Assembly: GCA_020861095.1 (NCBI GenBank)
Contig: JAJBTC010000212.1
Location: 1 to 64,000, forward strand
Direction: 5' to 3'
DNA: 64,000 nucleotides
Source: Bacteroides sp.
GTDB taxonomy: Bacteria; Bacteroidota; Bacteroidia; Bacteroidales; Bacteroidaceae
The notes under the pieces were generated by a model. It ran no database searches, was not told the origin of the DNA, and saw only the letters and a list, made by a program, of their open reading frames with translations. Shown piece by piece: positions 1 through 9,274 of this stretch. Position 1 is the first letter of the stretch, and the number at the start of each line of letters is the position of its first letter. The position numbers and the translations under genes are program-made.

Positions 1-163
1 GAAATTACATTTTGTAAATCCCCATACATTACATGTTAGATGCAAACATACGAGAAGCAAAGAGATTTACGATGTACCGATTCACGATGTACGATTGAAA
101 TTACAGAAAGAATCTGTTTGTAAATCCCTATGTGTACCGTTTTATATGCAAACATACGAGGAG
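1..163. repeat. Composite intergenic repeat at window edge (two copies)
   Basis: Positions 1-60 and 104-163 are two diverged direct copies of the same module: gaaattaca, then tgtaaatcccc, a short variable stretch, then tgcaaacatacgag. Between them (59-105) lies another module built from 'tttacgatgtac' words. The same two modules recur in reverse orientation at 8866-8955, so this is a dispersed repeat and not local duplication. The window cuts into it, so its left end is unknown. No gene is seen here. Confidence 0.75.
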
Positions 164-180
164 CATAGTTGCATCTCCCT

Positions 181-229
181 ATCTGCATCTGATATTTGCG
201 TCTGATATCTGCATCTGATATCTGCGTCT
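181..229. repeat. 13-bp tandem repeat, about 3.8 units
   Basis: The unit atctgcatctgat (variant atttgcgtctgat) is repeated head to tail at 181-193, 194-206, 207-219 and 220-229. It is too short and lacks spacers, so it is not a CRISPR array. The rest of 230-406 contains a copy of the 'ccgacggtcgatgaaatcaa' module near 248-270 and nothing else recognisable. Confidence 0.8.
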
Positions 230-406
230 AAACAAGGAAAAACAGACGAGCCGACGGTCGATGAAATCAAAAGAGGGCGGAAGAAAGAGCAACAGCTTCT
301 TATATAGATCTTCCATAGAATCGAAGATCGGCGTAGTCAAAATGGAAACAGGCTCTATGATCAGCAACACAGACGGTGTTTAATAAAAGTTTCCTACCGC
401 ATGCGT

Positions 407-438
407 ATTGACACAGACGAAAGATTTGTTATATTTGC
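407..438 (+). promoter_or_regulatory. Predicted aroC promoter
   Basis: A Bacteroidota-type -7 box TATATTTG lies at 431-438, with ATTG at 407-410 as a weak -33 element 20 nt upstream. Transcription would start near 444. This puts the ATG at 439 at or before the transcript start and supports the downstream ATG at 505 as the aroC start. Confidence 0.55.
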
Positions 439-504
439 ATGTATTACTCTGATACATTTCAGATAGGAACACAGATTCAAATACATATAAACAAATCGTA
501 TCTT

Positions 505-1581
505 ATGTTCAACTCATTTGGTAATATAGTCCGGCTGACCACCTTCGGCGAATCGCACGGCAAAGGGATCGGCGGTGTGCTCGACGGCTTTCCGGCAGGC
601 ATCCGTATTGATACGGATTTCGTGCAGCAGGAACTCGACCGCCGCCGCCCGGGACAGTCGGCACTGACAACCTCCCGCAAAGAGGGAGACAAAGTAGAGT
701 TTCTCTCGGGCATCTTCGAGGGAAAGAGTACCGGGCACCCGATCGGATTTGTGGTGTGGAACGAAAACCAGCACCCGGGCGACTACGACAACCTGCGTGA
801 GGTATACCGCCCGTCGCACGCCGACTATACTTATACGGTGAAGTACGGCCTGCGCGACCACCGGGGGGGAGGACGCTCTTCGGCCCGGGAGACGATCTCC
901 CGCGTGGTAGGGGGTGCTCTGGCCAAACTGGCACTGAACCAATTGGGTATCCATATCACGGCCTATACGTCGCAGGTAGGTCCCATCCGCTTAGAAAAGG
1001 AGTATACTGCGTATGATTTCTCTGCCATAGAGAGCAATCCGGTGCGCTGTCCCGATCCGGAGAAGACCCGGGAGATGGAAGCGTATATCCTGAAGGTGAA
1101 GGAAGCGGGCGATACCATCGGCGGCGTGATCACCTGCGTGATCCGGGGATGCCCCATCGGACTGGGCGAACCGGCTTTCGGCAAGCTGCACGCGGCCCTC
1201 GGACAGGCGATGCTCAGCATCAACGCTGCCAAAGCGTTTGAGTATGGCGATGGCTTCCAGGGACTGGAACGCAAAGGATCGGAACAGAACGATATCTTCT
1301 GCAACCGCAACGGCCGGATCATGACCCGTACCAATCACTCGGGAGGGATACAGGGCGGCATCAGCAACGGAGAGGATATTTACTTCTGGGTGGGGTTCAA
1401 ACCCATAGCTACCCTGCTGATGGAACAGCCAACGGTAGACAGCCAGGGCATGGAGACCACCGTGAAAGCCCGCGGCCGCCACGACCCCTGTGCACTGCCC
1501 CGCGCGGTACCCATCGTAGAAGCAATGGCCGCACTGACCCTGTTGGATTATTACCTGATCGACAGGACAACACAATTGTGA
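505..1581 (+). CDS. aroC: Chorismate synthase
   Basis: This enzyme converts 5-enolpyruvylshikimate-3-phosphate to chorismate, the last shared step of aromatic amino acid synthesis, using reduced FMN. The 358-residue protein starts [19 protein letters not shown], the conserved N-terminus of the family, and has the [14 protein letters not shown] signature and the late [13 protein letters not shown] motif. The open frame extends back to an ATG at 439, but the family N-terminus and the promoter at 407-438 both favour 505. The TGA stop is the first codon of an intergenic repeat (gTGAtttacgatt). It is a single gene with no operon partner visible on either side. Identification is secure. Confidence 0.97.
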   Translation: MFNSFGNIVRLTTFGESHGKGIGGVLDGFPAGIRIDTDFVQQELDRRRPGQSALTTSRKEGDKVEFLSGIFEGKSTGHPIGFVVWNENQHPGDYDNLREVYRPSHADYTYTVKYGLRDHRGGGRSSARETISRVVGGALAKLALNQLGIHITAYTSQVGPIRLEKEYTAYDFSAIESNPVRCPDPEKTREMEAYILKVKEAGDTIGGVITCVIRGCPIGLGEPAFGKLHAALGQAMLSINAAKAFEYGDGFQGLERKGSEQNDIFCNRNGRIMTRTNHSGGIQGGISNGEDIYFWVGFKPIATLLMEQPTVDSQGMETTVKARGRHDPCALPRAVPIVEAMAALTLLDYYLIDRTTQL

Positions 1582-1946
1582 TTTACGATTGGACGATTGA
1601 CGAACCAACGGTCGACGAAGGGATTTACGATTGAACAGACAAATAGTATGAGGTAGCATCCACCTGTAGAGACGCACGGCGTGCGTCTGATCGGACAAAG
1701 GGCATAATCGGACAAAAAGTATGATCGGAAACGTATATTGGAATAAAAATGATATATATTGGACGTATACCGCGGAGACGCACGCCGTGCGTCTCTACAA
1801 GTGGATGACAACTTGTATTTTCAATCGTAATTAGTTTCGCTGACCGTTGGTTGACTTCGTCGACCGTTGGTTCATAAATAGTCCAATCGTAAATTTCTTT
1901 GTTTTTCAAATCGTACATCGTAAATCGGTAAATCGTAAATATCTTT
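1579..1946. repeat. Dispersed repeats between aroC and the dipeptidase, with one inverted palindrome pair
   Basis: This gap is almost entirely repeat. It holds 'tttacgatt' modules at 1579-1636, a gaaccaacggtcgacgaag module at 1602-1620, one near-palindrome copy (GGC centre) at 1669-1687 and an inverted copy (GCC centre) at 1776-1794. A double copy of the cgaccgttggtt module follows at 1836-1880, then an 'aatcgtacatcgtaaat' module at 1903-1940. The last module sits about 12 bp before the next start codon. No gene and no clear TTTG/TAnnTTTG promoter were seen. Confidence 0.85.
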
Positions 1947-1952
1947 ATCTTT

Positions 1953-3323
1953 ATGAATTCAGTACAGAGTTATATCGCGGAGCAGGAGCCCCGCATGATG
2001 GAAGAGCTTTTCAGCCTGATCCGTATTCCAAGTATCAGTGCCCAACCGGAACACCGCGACGATATGTCGGCCTGTGCGCATCGCTGGGCGCAACTCCTGC
2101 TGGAGGCGGGGGCGGACGAAGCCCTGGTGATGCCCTCGGCAGGCAATCCGGTGGTTTTCGGACAGAAGATCACCGATCCCGAAGCACCCACCGTATTGAT
2201 CTACGCGCACTACGACGTGATGCCGGCGGAGCCGCTGGAGTTGTGGAAGAGCCAGCCGTTTGAACCGGAGATCCGGGAGGGACGGATCTGGGCACGCGGA
2301 GCGGACGACGACAAAGGACAGGCGTTTATCCAGGTGAAAGCCTTTGAGTATCTGGTCAGACACGGGATGCTGCGGCATAACGTGAAATTCCTGATCGAAG
2401 GGGAAGAGGAGATCGGATCGCCCAGTCTGGAGGAGTTTTGCCGGAAGCACAAGGAGATGTTGCAGGCGGATGTGATCTTAGTTTCGGATACCAGCATGCT
2501 GGGGGCTGACCTGCCGTCGCTGACCACCGGACTGCGCGGACTGGCCTACTGGGAGATAGAGGTGACAGGACCCAACCGGGATCTGCACTCGGGACACTTC
2601 GGAGGGGCGGTAGCCAATCCGATCAACGTACTTTGTGAACTGCTGAGCCAGGTGAAGGATGCCGACGGACGGATCTGCATACCGGGATTCTATGAGGATG
2701 TAGAAGAGGTGTCGCCGGAAGAGCGAGAGATGATCGCCCGTATACCGTTCGACGAAGCAGCGTACAAAGCGGCGATCGGTGTACGTGAGCTGGCAGGCGA
2801 AAAAGGATACAGTACGCTGGAGCGCAACAGTTGCCGCCCGGCTTTCGATATCTGCGGCATCCGGGGCGGATATACGGGTGAAGGCTCGAAGACGGTACTT
2901 CCCTCCAAAGCCTACGCCAAGGTGTCGTGTCGGCTGGTACCGCATCAGGATCACGAAAAGATCTCCCGCCTCTTCGCGGAATACATCCAACGGATCGCAC
3001 CGGATACGGTGACGGTAAAGGTGACCCCGATGCACGGCGGACAAGGGTATGTATGCCCGATCTCCCTTCCGGCCTACCGGGCGGCAGAACGGGGGTTCGA
3101 GATCGCTTTCGGCCAGAAACCGCTGGCGGTACGCCGGGGAGGAAGCATACCTATTATCTCTACGTTCGAACAGGTACTGGGCATCAAAACGGTACTGATG
3201 GGCTTCGGGCTGGAATCGGATGCGATCCATTCGCCGAACGAGAATTTCCCGCTGGATATGTTCCGGAAGGGAATAGAAGCGGTAACGGAGTTCCACCTGG
3301 CGTATGATGAACTCACAAAGTGA
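1953..3323 (+). CDS. M20-family dipeptidase / metallopeptidase
   Basis: The 456-residue protein belongs to the zinc-dependent M20 (ArgE/DapE/CNDP-like) family and probably cleaves dipeptides in the cytoplasm; no signal peptide is present. Visible metal-site motifs are AHYDVMP (H86, D88), RGADDDKGQ (bridging Asp around 119) and EGEEEIGS (E151/E152). A lid domain follows around residues 190-340, with the HSGHFGG motif at its start. The C-terminal catalytic segment has RRGGSIPI and a terminal HSPNE metal-ligand motif. It stands alone between two repeat-filled gaps. The exact substrate cannot be told from sequence; carnosinase-like and PepV-like members look alike. Confidence 0.9.
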   Translation: MNSVQSYIAEQEPRMMEELFSLIRIPSISAQPEHRDDMSACAHRWAQLLLEAGADEALVMPSAGNPVVFGQKITDPEAPTVLIYAHYDVMPAEPLELWKSQPFEPEIREGRIWARGADDDKGQAFIQVKAFEYLVRHGMLRHNVKFLIEGEEEIGSPSLEEFCRKHKEMLQADVILVSDTSMLGADLPSLTTGLRGLAYWEIEVTGPNRDLHSGHFGGAVANPINVLCELLSQVKDADGRICIPGFYEDVEEVSPEEREMIARIPFDEAAYKAAIGVRELAGEKGYSTLERNSCRPAFDICGIRGGYTGEGSKTVLPSKAYAKVSCRLVPHQDHEKISRLFAEYIQRIAPDTVTVKVTPMHGGQGYVCPISLPAYRAAERGFEIAFGQKPLAVRRGGSIPIISTFEQVLGIKTVLMGFGLESDAIHSPNENFPLDMFRKGIEAVTEFHLAYDELTK

Positions 3324-3337
3324 CGGAAAATATACTT

Positions 3338-3685
3338 AACCAACGGTCGGCGAAGTCAATCGATGATCGGCGCAGCCAACCAGGCGGTCAGCACTACTAA
3401 TTACAATGTATAACTGGAAATGGAAATGTCCCGGTCATCATCTACCTGTAGAGACGCACGGCGTGCGTCTCCGCGATGTACGTCCAATCCCATAGTGGAG
3501 TTTTATCAGGTAGGTACACCTATCTGTAAGGTGTATGGCTATTCAGAATAGATATCCATTCCGGGGTGCAGATCCATTCGGAACATTTGTCCATTCGGGA
3601 CGCGGAGACGCACGCCGTGCGTCTCTACATGAAACTGTTATCAGCCGATCACGTATTGGCATTTTCAATCGTACATCGTAAATAA
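3338..3685. repeat. Dispersed repeats between the dipeptidase and anmK, with one inverted palindrome pair
   Basis: An aaccaacggtcggcgaagtcaa-type module lies at 3338-3359. A GGC-centre near-palindrome copy (3452-3470) and an inverted GCC-centre copy (3606-3624) bound about 135 bp. The arms extend inward as ccgcgatgtacgtccaa. An aatcgtacatcgtaaat module at 3662-3683 sits about 20 bp before the anmK start, in the same orientation as the copy before the dipeptidase. No gene is seen in 3324-3703. Confidence 0.85.
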
Positions 3686-3703
3686 ACACATTTTTTCTTT
3701 TTC

Positions 3704-4762
3704 ATGGAAAACAAAAACTTCCAGGCCATCGGCCTGATGTCGGGCACTTCACTCGACGGACTTGACATTTGTTGCTGCACCTTCACCCGTTCCGCAAAGG
3801 GATGGACGTTCCGGATCGATTGTGCGCAGGGATATACCTATCCCGAAGAGCTGAAACAAAAACTGGGTTTCCTGGCGCAGGAAATGAGCGCCCTGGAGTT
3901 TATCGCCTTTCACAGCGCCTATGGCAAATACTTAGGGGAGCGGGTGAACGAATTTATGGAAACTTACGGCGTGCGGCCGGATATCATCGCGTCGCATGGA
4001 CATACCATCTTCCACGAGCCAGAGAAACGGATCATGTTCCAGATCGGCGACGGAGCGGCCATCGCAGCGGAGACGGGTATACCGACCGTGTCGGATTTCC
4101 GCCGCCTCGATATCATGCTGGGCGGACAGGGCGCACCTTTAGTGCCTATCGGCGATCGCCTGCTCTTTTCGGACTATGACTACTGCCTCAACATCGGTGG
4201 GTTTTCCAATATCTCTTACGAACAGGCAGGCAAGCGCGTAGCTTTCGACATCAGTCCGGTGAATTACGTGATCAATCACTACTGCCGGCAGGTTGGGATG
4301 GAGTTTGACCGGGACGGGGAAACGGCCCGTCGGGGAAAGATACATGAACCCTTGCTGGAGGCTCTGAACCACCTGGAGTTTTACCACCGGAGCGGTCCGA
4401 AGTCTCTGGGACGGGAATGGGTAGAGCAAGAGGTATTTCCCCGGATAGATGCATACGGCCTTCCGCTGGAAGACCGCTTACGTACCTTTTATGAACACGC
4501 GGCCTGTCAACTGGCACGCGTGGTACAGGGAGGAACGATCTTAGTGACCGGTGGCGGGGCATTCAACACGTTCCTGACCGAACGGATGCAGGCCCTGTGC
4601 GGATGCGGGATGGTGATCCCGGACCGGCAGATCATCGAATACAAAGAGGCACTGATCTTCGCATTCTTAGGCACACTTTATATGTTTGATGAACCGAGCT
4701 GTCTCTCTTCGGTTACCGGAGCACGGGCAGACAACATCGGAGGAATGCTCTTTAAAATATAA
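3704..4762 (+). CDS. anmK: Anhydro-N-acetylmuramic acid kinase
   Basis: AnmK hydrolyses the 1,6-anhydro ring of anhydro-MurNAc and phosphorylates it to MurNAc-6-phosphate, in cytoplasmic recycling of cell-wall fragments. The 352-residue protein is of normal family length and starts with the ATP-site motif GLMSGTSLDGLD (residues 10-21). A FDISPVN segment and the late TGGGAFN motif match the sugar-kinase/actin-like fold. No etherase (murQ) or permease gene is adjacent, so it stands alone here. The start ATG is about 20 bp after a repeat module. Confidence 0.95.
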   Translation: MENKNFQAIGLMSGTSLDGLDICCCTFTRSAKGWTFRIDCAQGYTYPEELKQKLGFLAQEMSALEFIAFHSAYGKYLGERVNEFMETYGVRPDIIASHGHTIFHEPEKRIMFQIGDGAAIAAETGIPTVSDFRRLDIMLGGQGAPLVPIGDRLLFSDYDYCLNIGGFSNISYEQAGKRVAFDISPVNYVINHYCRQVGMEFDRDGETARRGKIHEPLLEALNHLEFYHRSGPKSLGREWVEQEVFPRIDAYGLPLEDRLRTFYEHAACQLARVVQGGTILVTGGGAFNTFLTERMQALCGCGMVIPDRQIIEYKEALIFAFLGTLYMFDEPSCLSSVTGARADNIGGMLFKI

Positions 4763-4817
4763 TAAAATATAAAGAGGGGAAACGATGCGTAGTTTTACTC
4801 TCTTTGAGAAAAACACG

Positions 4818-5717
4818 TTTTATCTCTCACTATCTCTCACTTTTTACTGTAACATACTCAGAAAGAGTTACATACAAGAGTGAGAGATAAAATTATTTAC
4901 CCTTTGTCTCTCACTCCTCTCTCACCTTTCTTTTACTTTCTCCGTTCCGCACATAGATAACATACTGATTACAAGTTACCTAAAAAAGGTGAGAGATGCA
5001 GGAACGCATGGACCTGATTTTCTTTTTTATTTACTATGCTTCTTCACAAGTGGCCTACAGGCTATTTCCGCATCTCCTTCCCTTCACAAGTGAGTGTAAG
5101 ACCCCAGGAAAATACCAGGGGCTTCTCTGTGTATATCAGGAACGGATGGGAACGGATTGCCGGTGAAAAGATAGCTTATCCTCTCCTTTCCCTGACAGGC
5201 GGATGTATACATACTGGCTGACACGTGTTTTGCCCCTGGATCGTTTATGGTCCCACGGCATGGGACGATACATTTCACGGGCTGGGACTGATCATCCCAC
5301 GTCGTGAAACGTATTGTCCCAGTCCGTGGGACCAATCACCTTCCCCTGTCCGGACATGGACTTTTCATAAGAAATGCAGTAAATATCCTGTAGATAAACT
5401 TATTACTTCCTGTATATAAGCAAAAGTCTACTTATTCCCGAAAGTATGCAGAACCGATCCTTGCATACAGATCTGCACACAAAAAACACGATACAGGACA
5501 GGGCCCTCTATCTCATTTTACGGATCACCATCCGCTTTCAGAAAGCCTGCAAGCAGGCGACATTCTGATAATCATCTCCATATCAGGCTATTACTCAAAA
5601 GTGAGAGATGAGAGACGAGTGAGAGATAAATCCGTAAATAACTTTTATCTCTCACTCTTCCATAGACCTATTTATCAGAGAGTTAAAAACAAAAGTGAGA
5701 GATAGTGAGAGATAAAA
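4818..5717. repeat. 900-bp element bounded by inverted repeats of gtgagagata
   Basis: A perfect 27-bp inverted repeat (ttttatctctcactatctc and onward) spans 4818-4844 and 5691-5717. Inside it a second, longer imperfect inverted pair relates roughly 4878-4936 to 5601-5657, again built of gtgagagata/tatctctcac words; a single word also occurs at 4989-4998. The core (about 5000-5590) has no convincing gene; a 61-codon ORF at 5036-5221 has no recognisable features. A cruciform sits near the middle (5248-5334). No transposase and no clear target-site duplication were seen. The rest of the gap up to 5867 shows nothing else. Confidence 0.75.
5248..5334. other. Large cruciform / nested hairpin
   Basis: The 32-nt arms 5248-5279 and 5303-5334 are reverse complements with only 4 mismatches around a 23-nt loop. 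Each arm is itself a small hairpin: gtcccacggcatgggac on the left and gtcccagtccgtgggac on the right. The loop repeats the theme with tgggactgatcatccca. The pattern is three tgggac/gtccca hairpins in tandem inside one long hairpin. It lies inside the 4818-5717 inverted-repeat element and is not next to a gene end. Confidence 0.8.
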
Positions 5718-5867
5718 GCGCTTTGTTTAGATAGAGTGATGCCATGCGGTTCTTCCCGGCATCAGTTGCTCCTGCCAGGTACAAGAGACTCTGGCTGTCC
5801 CCTACGAAGATCCTACTGCACCACATTGCCAGACACCCATCCGGATTCTCCGGGCCCTCCGGATCTT

Positions 5868-7943
5868 CTACTCCAGCGGATGGCGGTAGGTACATCCTTC
5901 GCGCCAGGCCGAACAGCCGTAAGCCGTTTTTCCCCGGAGAATCGTGCCTTTGCCACAGAGCGGACAGGGCATTCCTTCGGCAACGGTGTGGTTGAGTAGA
6001 GCCACGGTGCCGGGTGCAGCCGGAGCAGGGGTTGTCGCTTCCTGAGCGGAAGCTTTGCTTTTTGCTGCGGTGGACTTTTTCTCCGCAGGCTTGCGTTCCC
6101 GTTTTTTCGCAGGCTTCTTCTCTTTTTCCCGGGAGGCTTCTTTCACCGGTTCGGCCGGTTGCAGGGTGATGCGTCGGTTGCTGTTGTCGGACAGGACATT
6201 CAGCACGATCTCACTGACCAATTGTTTAAGCTCTTCGAGAAAGCGGTGGGCATCGTAGGTACGGCGCTCGATCTCCCGCAGTTTCTTTTCCCACATCCCG
6301 GTGAGCTCGGCCGATTTGAGCAATCCTTCGTGGATGATCTGTACCAGTTCGATACCTGTGGGAGTAGCAACCAGATTTTTCTTTTCTTTGCGGATGTAGT
6401 TGCGTTTGAAGAGGGTTTCGATGATGGCCGCGCGGGTAGAGGGCCGTCCGATACCGTTTTCTTTGAGGGCATCCCGCAGTTCGTCATTCTCTACCAGCTT
6501 CCCCGCGGTCTCCATCGCCCGCAACAGGGTAGCTTCGGTATAGAGTTTGGGAGGCTGTGTCCACTTCTCCGCCAGATCGGGCACGTGAGGGCCACTCTCT
6601 CCTACCACAAAAGCAGGGAGCACTTTTTCTTCGTCGCCCTCTTTCTCTTCGGTCTGCTCTTTGGCAAAGACCACCCGCCATCCCGGATCGAGGATCTGCT
6701 TACCGGTCACTTTGAAGCCCACCTTCTCTACCTCTCCGAGCACGGTAGTGGTAGAGATCTTACACTCCGGATAGAAGACAGCGATGAACCGGCGCGCCAC
6801 CCGGTCGTAGACCCGACGTTCCATATCGCTCAGGTTCTGTGCATAGACCCCTGTGGGAATGATGGCGTGGTGATCGGTCACTTTGGAGTTGTCAAACACC
6901 TTTTTGGTCTTAGAGAGCTTTTTTCCGGAGAGCGGAGCGGTGAGTACGGCATAGTCCCGGAGTCCTGCCAGAATATTCGGGCATTTGGGATACATATCGT
7001 CACTCAGGAAAGTAGTGTCTACACGGGGATAGGTCACGACCTTTTTCTCATACAAGGCCTGAATAAGTTTCAGGGTATCGTCTGCGGAATAGCCGAATTT
7101 CCTGTTACACTCTACCTGCAGGGAGGTGAGGTCGAACAGGCGCGGCGCATACTCCACCCCTTTTTTGGTGGACACGTCGGTCACGGTGAAGTCACTTTGC
7201 TTCACCTTTTCCAGGAATTCCTCCCCTTCTTCCTTTGTCATAAAACGTCCTTTGGTAGCGGCAAAGGTGGTTTCCCGGTACACCGTTTTCAGTTCCCAGT
7301 AGGGTTCGGGGGTAAAGTTCTGTATCTCCAGCTGGCGGTTGACGATCAGTGCCAGCGTAGGGGTCTGCACCCGTCCGATGGAGAGCACCTGCCGTCCCTG
7401 TCCGTATTTCTGGGTATAGAGACGGGTGGCGTTCATCCCCAACAGCCAGTCGCCGATGGCACGGGAGAGCCCGGCTTCGTAGAGCGACTGGAAGTCTGAC
7501 TGGTCTTTCAGGTTGGCAAATCCCTCTTTGATGGCTTCCTCGGTCAGCGAGGAGATCCACAACCGCTTCACCGGGCAGCGGGCTCCGGCTTTCTGCATCA
7601 CCCACCGCTGGATCAGTTCCCCCTCCTGGCCGGCATCGCCGCAGTTGACGATCATCTCGGCTTCCTGCATGAGTTTTTCGATGATGCGGAACTGTTTTTC
7701 GTAAGTGGGGTTCTCAATCACCTTGATCCCGAAACGGGGAGGGATCATGGGCAGGCTGCTCAGGCTCCACGCCTTCCAGGCGGGAGTATATTCGGCAGGT
7801 TCTTTCAGGGTACAGAGGTGACCGAACGTCCAGGTGACCTGGTATCCGTTCCCTTCGATGTATCCTTCTTTTCTTGTGCGGGCACCGAGTATTTCGGCGA
7901 TATCACGTGCCACTGAGGGCTTTTCGGCAATACAAACAACCAT
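5868..7943 (-). CDS. topB: DNA topoisomerase III (type IA)
   Basis: This is a type IA topoisomerase that relaxes and decatenates DNA by single-strand passage. The 691-residue protein starts with the Toprim motif CIAEKPSVARDIAEILG and has the acidic motif GDAGQEGEL (Toprim, near residue 105). The catalytic tyrosine is Y305 in VTYPRVDT. SIGRVQTPTLALI and ENGIGRPSTRAAIIETL are further type IA signatures. After the core comes a Lys/Ala/Pro-rich linker (about residues 600-650) and one Cys-rich zinc ribbon (CPLCGKG...GCTYRHP), as in Bacteroidota TopB-like proteins. A repeat module sits flush against the start codon. Chromosomal TopB and copies from integrative elements look alike; nothing nearby suggests an element. 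Confidence 0.93.
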   Translation of the reverse strand: MVVCIAEKPSVARDIAEILGARTRKEGYIEGNGYQVTWTFGHLCTLKEPAEYTPAWKAWSLSSLPMIPPRFGIKVIENPTYEKQFRIIEKLMQEAEMIVNCGDAGQEGELIQRWVMQKAGARCPVKRLWISSLTEEAIKEGFANLKDQSDFQSLYEAGLSRAIGDWLLGMNATRLYTQKYGQGRQVLSIGRVQTPTLALIVNRQLEIQNFTPEPYWELKTVYRETTFAATKGRFMTKEEGEEFLEKVKQSDFTVTDVSTKKGVEYAPRLFDLTSLQVECNRKFGYSADDTLKLIQALYEKKVVTYPRVDTTFLSDDMYPKCPNILAGLRDYAVLTAPLSGKKLSKTKKVFDNSKVTDHHAIIPTGVYAQNLSDMERRVYDRVARRFIAVFYPECKISTTTVLGEVEKVGFKVTGKQILDPGWRVVFAKEQTEEKEGDEEKVLPAFVVGESGPHVPDLAEKWTQPPKLYTEATLLRAMETAGKLVENDELRDALKENGIGRPSTRAAIIETLFKRNYIRKEKKNLVATPTGIELVQIIHEGLLKSAELTGMWEKKLREIERRTYDAHRFLEELKQLVSEIVLNVLSDNSNRRITLQPAEPVKEASREKEKKPAKKRERKPAEKKSTAAKSKASAQEATTPAPAAPGTVALLNHTVAEGMPCPLCGKGTILRGKTAYGCSAWREGCTYRHPLE

Positions 7944-7944
7944 A

Positions 7945-7993
7945 ATGTGATTTACGATTTACGGATTTACGATTTACGATTGAAATTACATTT
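7945..7993 (-). repeat. Repeat module abutting the topB start codon
   Basis: Tandem 'gatttacgattt' words followed by gaaattaca lie directly upstream of the topB ATG. Read on the minus strand they match the module before the dipeptidase and anmK starts, in the same orientation toward the gene. Positions 7994-8260 show nothing recognisable. Confidence 0.75.
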
Positions 7994-8263
7994 CCGGGAG
8001 CTGAGACTATCATCTCCAGAAGAGTACAATCCTTACTCTGGCAAAAAACGACTGTGAAACGATCCTTACCACGGCAGAAACTTACTATAAAAAGGCCCTA
8101 TCCGGGCAAGAAAGGATTGCAACAAAGACAATGAGGTTTTCCCTACCGTATGCCGGTCTGTGACGGAGAACAGATTTAGTAATTTCCATGCAGATTGTAA
8201 CTCACACCGTTCTTTGATCCAACAAAGGTAAGGAAAAAGGGAGACATTCGTAGGAGATGGGCA

Positions 8264-8328
8264 TAAAAAAAGGAGTCACGCCTGACTCCAACCTTTGTTA
8301 ACCTTAAATCTAATACTATGAAAAACAC
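8264..8328 (-). ncRNA. Candidate small RNA of about 65 nt
   Basis: On the minus strand a good promoter (8334-8364) is followed about 40 nt after the predicted start by a perfect 7-bp hairpin (8272-8278 with 8283-8289, loop 8279-8282), then seven Us (8271-8265). That is a complete transcription unit with no ORF of useful size. The body contains catagtattagatttaagg, a word I believe recurs in Bacteroidales genomes but cannot assign to a named RNA family. It could instead be a leader or attenuator, but no gene follows on this strand before topB. Confidence 0.5.
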
Positions 8329-8333
8329 ACGTG

Positions 8334-8364
8334 CAAATATACGCACTTTTGCCGTCGCTGCAAA
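8334..8364 (-). promoter_or_regulatory. Promoter of the candidate small RNA
   Basis: On the minus strand TTTG (8364-8361), 19 nt, then TATATTTG (8341-8334) match the Bacteroidota -33/-7 consensus. Transcription should begin near 8328. Confidence 0.6.
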
Positions 8365-8650
8365 CTTTTCGGACAAAAACAGATGTTTTATAACATAATT
8401 TAAAATCTGGGGGTTTCAACAAAAGGTGTATTAACAAAAAAGCCTTTCTAAAGTTTTCCGACAGGGCAGAAATTACTTTATAAAACAGGTATTGAAACCG
8501 TGTTACGGAACGCCGGAAAAAGTTGAAGCGGGCTATCGGTTGGGAGTCAACGAAAGGATGATTCCCTGACACATGTAAAGCGGCCAACACGTTTGGTTGG
8601 ATTTCTGCCGGAATACAGGATCGCTGAAATCCCTTTGATAACAGTTCCAT

Positions 8651-8870
8651 GTAGAGACGCACGGCGTGCGTCTCCGCGGTATACGTATGCAGTACAGGAT
8701 GTAGGGTCAGGATCAGGTGTTTGTACCAGATACCGCTCTGTAACGATATACCGGTCTCAGACAAAAGACATCGACCTTTTGATATAAACCTGGTAATCTT
8801 ATGTAGGTCTTATCAGATGGTTGCCTGGATCGGGACTGGATCGCGGAGACGCACGCCGTGCGTCTCGTAT
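8651..8870. repeat. Inverted pair of the 19-bp near-palindrome
   Basis: The GGC-centre copy is at 8654-8672 (preceded by gtag, followed by ccgcggtatacg) and the inverted GCC-centre copy at 8847-8865. They bound 174 bp of unique sequence. An apparent 162-codon minus-strand ORF through here (8276-8764) is partly a translation of the repeat and is not a gene. Confidence 0.85.
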
Positions 8871-9040
8871 GTTTGCATATAAAATGTAATGTATATGGAT
8901 TTACAAAATGTAATTTCAATCGTACATCGTAAATCAGTAAATCGTAAATCTCTTTGTGTCTCTACAGGTGGATGTTATCCATCGTTAGTGTAAGTCTCTT
9001 TTCAAATCGTACGTCGTAAATCGGTACATCGTAAATCAAT
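8866..9040. repeat. Dispersed repeat modules before the alginate locus
   Basis: 8866-8907 is a reverse copy of the module at 1-60 (cgtatgtttgcat... gtaatttc). It is followed by 'tcgtacatcgtaaatc' modules at 8911-8955 and 8999-9040. Between them, tctctacaggtgga at 8958-8971 is the outer end of a near-palindrome whose core is missing. Confidence 0.75.
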
Positions 9041-9058
9041 ACGTTTCTCTGGTATACT

Positions 9059-9087
9059 AAAAAGCTGCCCGACTCTCGTCGGGCAGC
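9059..9087 (-). terminator. Intrinsic terminator of the SusC-SusD-PL6-TIG operon
   Basis: A 9-bp GC-rich stem (gctgcccga 9064-9072 with tcgggcagc 9079-9087) is followed on the minus strand by five Us (plus-strand aaaaa at 9059-9063). It lies about 75 nt past the original stop of the last gene of the leftward alginate operon. Confidence 0.85.
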
Positions 9088-9274
9088 CTTCACCTGAACA
9101 AACTACCTATTGAAAACCCGGAAATTGATCTATTTTAAATCATGCGTTATCCTCGTTACAATCAGTGCTGCCAGTAGCAGTTGAAGGTCCAATGGGACGC
9201 GTTGCCATCTACCACCACCTTCAATACATGGATGAACCCGACTTTCACTACCTGCGTACCGGCAGGATTCATCT

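Noticed and set aside
1665-3629. Repeated 19-bp palindromes as a CRISPR array
   Set aside because: Copies are far apart, in inverted orientation and with irregular spacing; no cas gene is present.
5036-5221. 61-codon ORF inside the inverted-repeat element
   Set aside because: No domain, signal, coupling or codon pattern supports it, and the surrounding element is non-coding repeat.
8276-8764. 162-codon minus-strand ORF in the gap before the alginate locus
   Set aside because: It crosses the candidate small RNA and reads through the near-palindrome (peptide AETHAVRLY), which recurs in other spurious ORFs over the same repeat.
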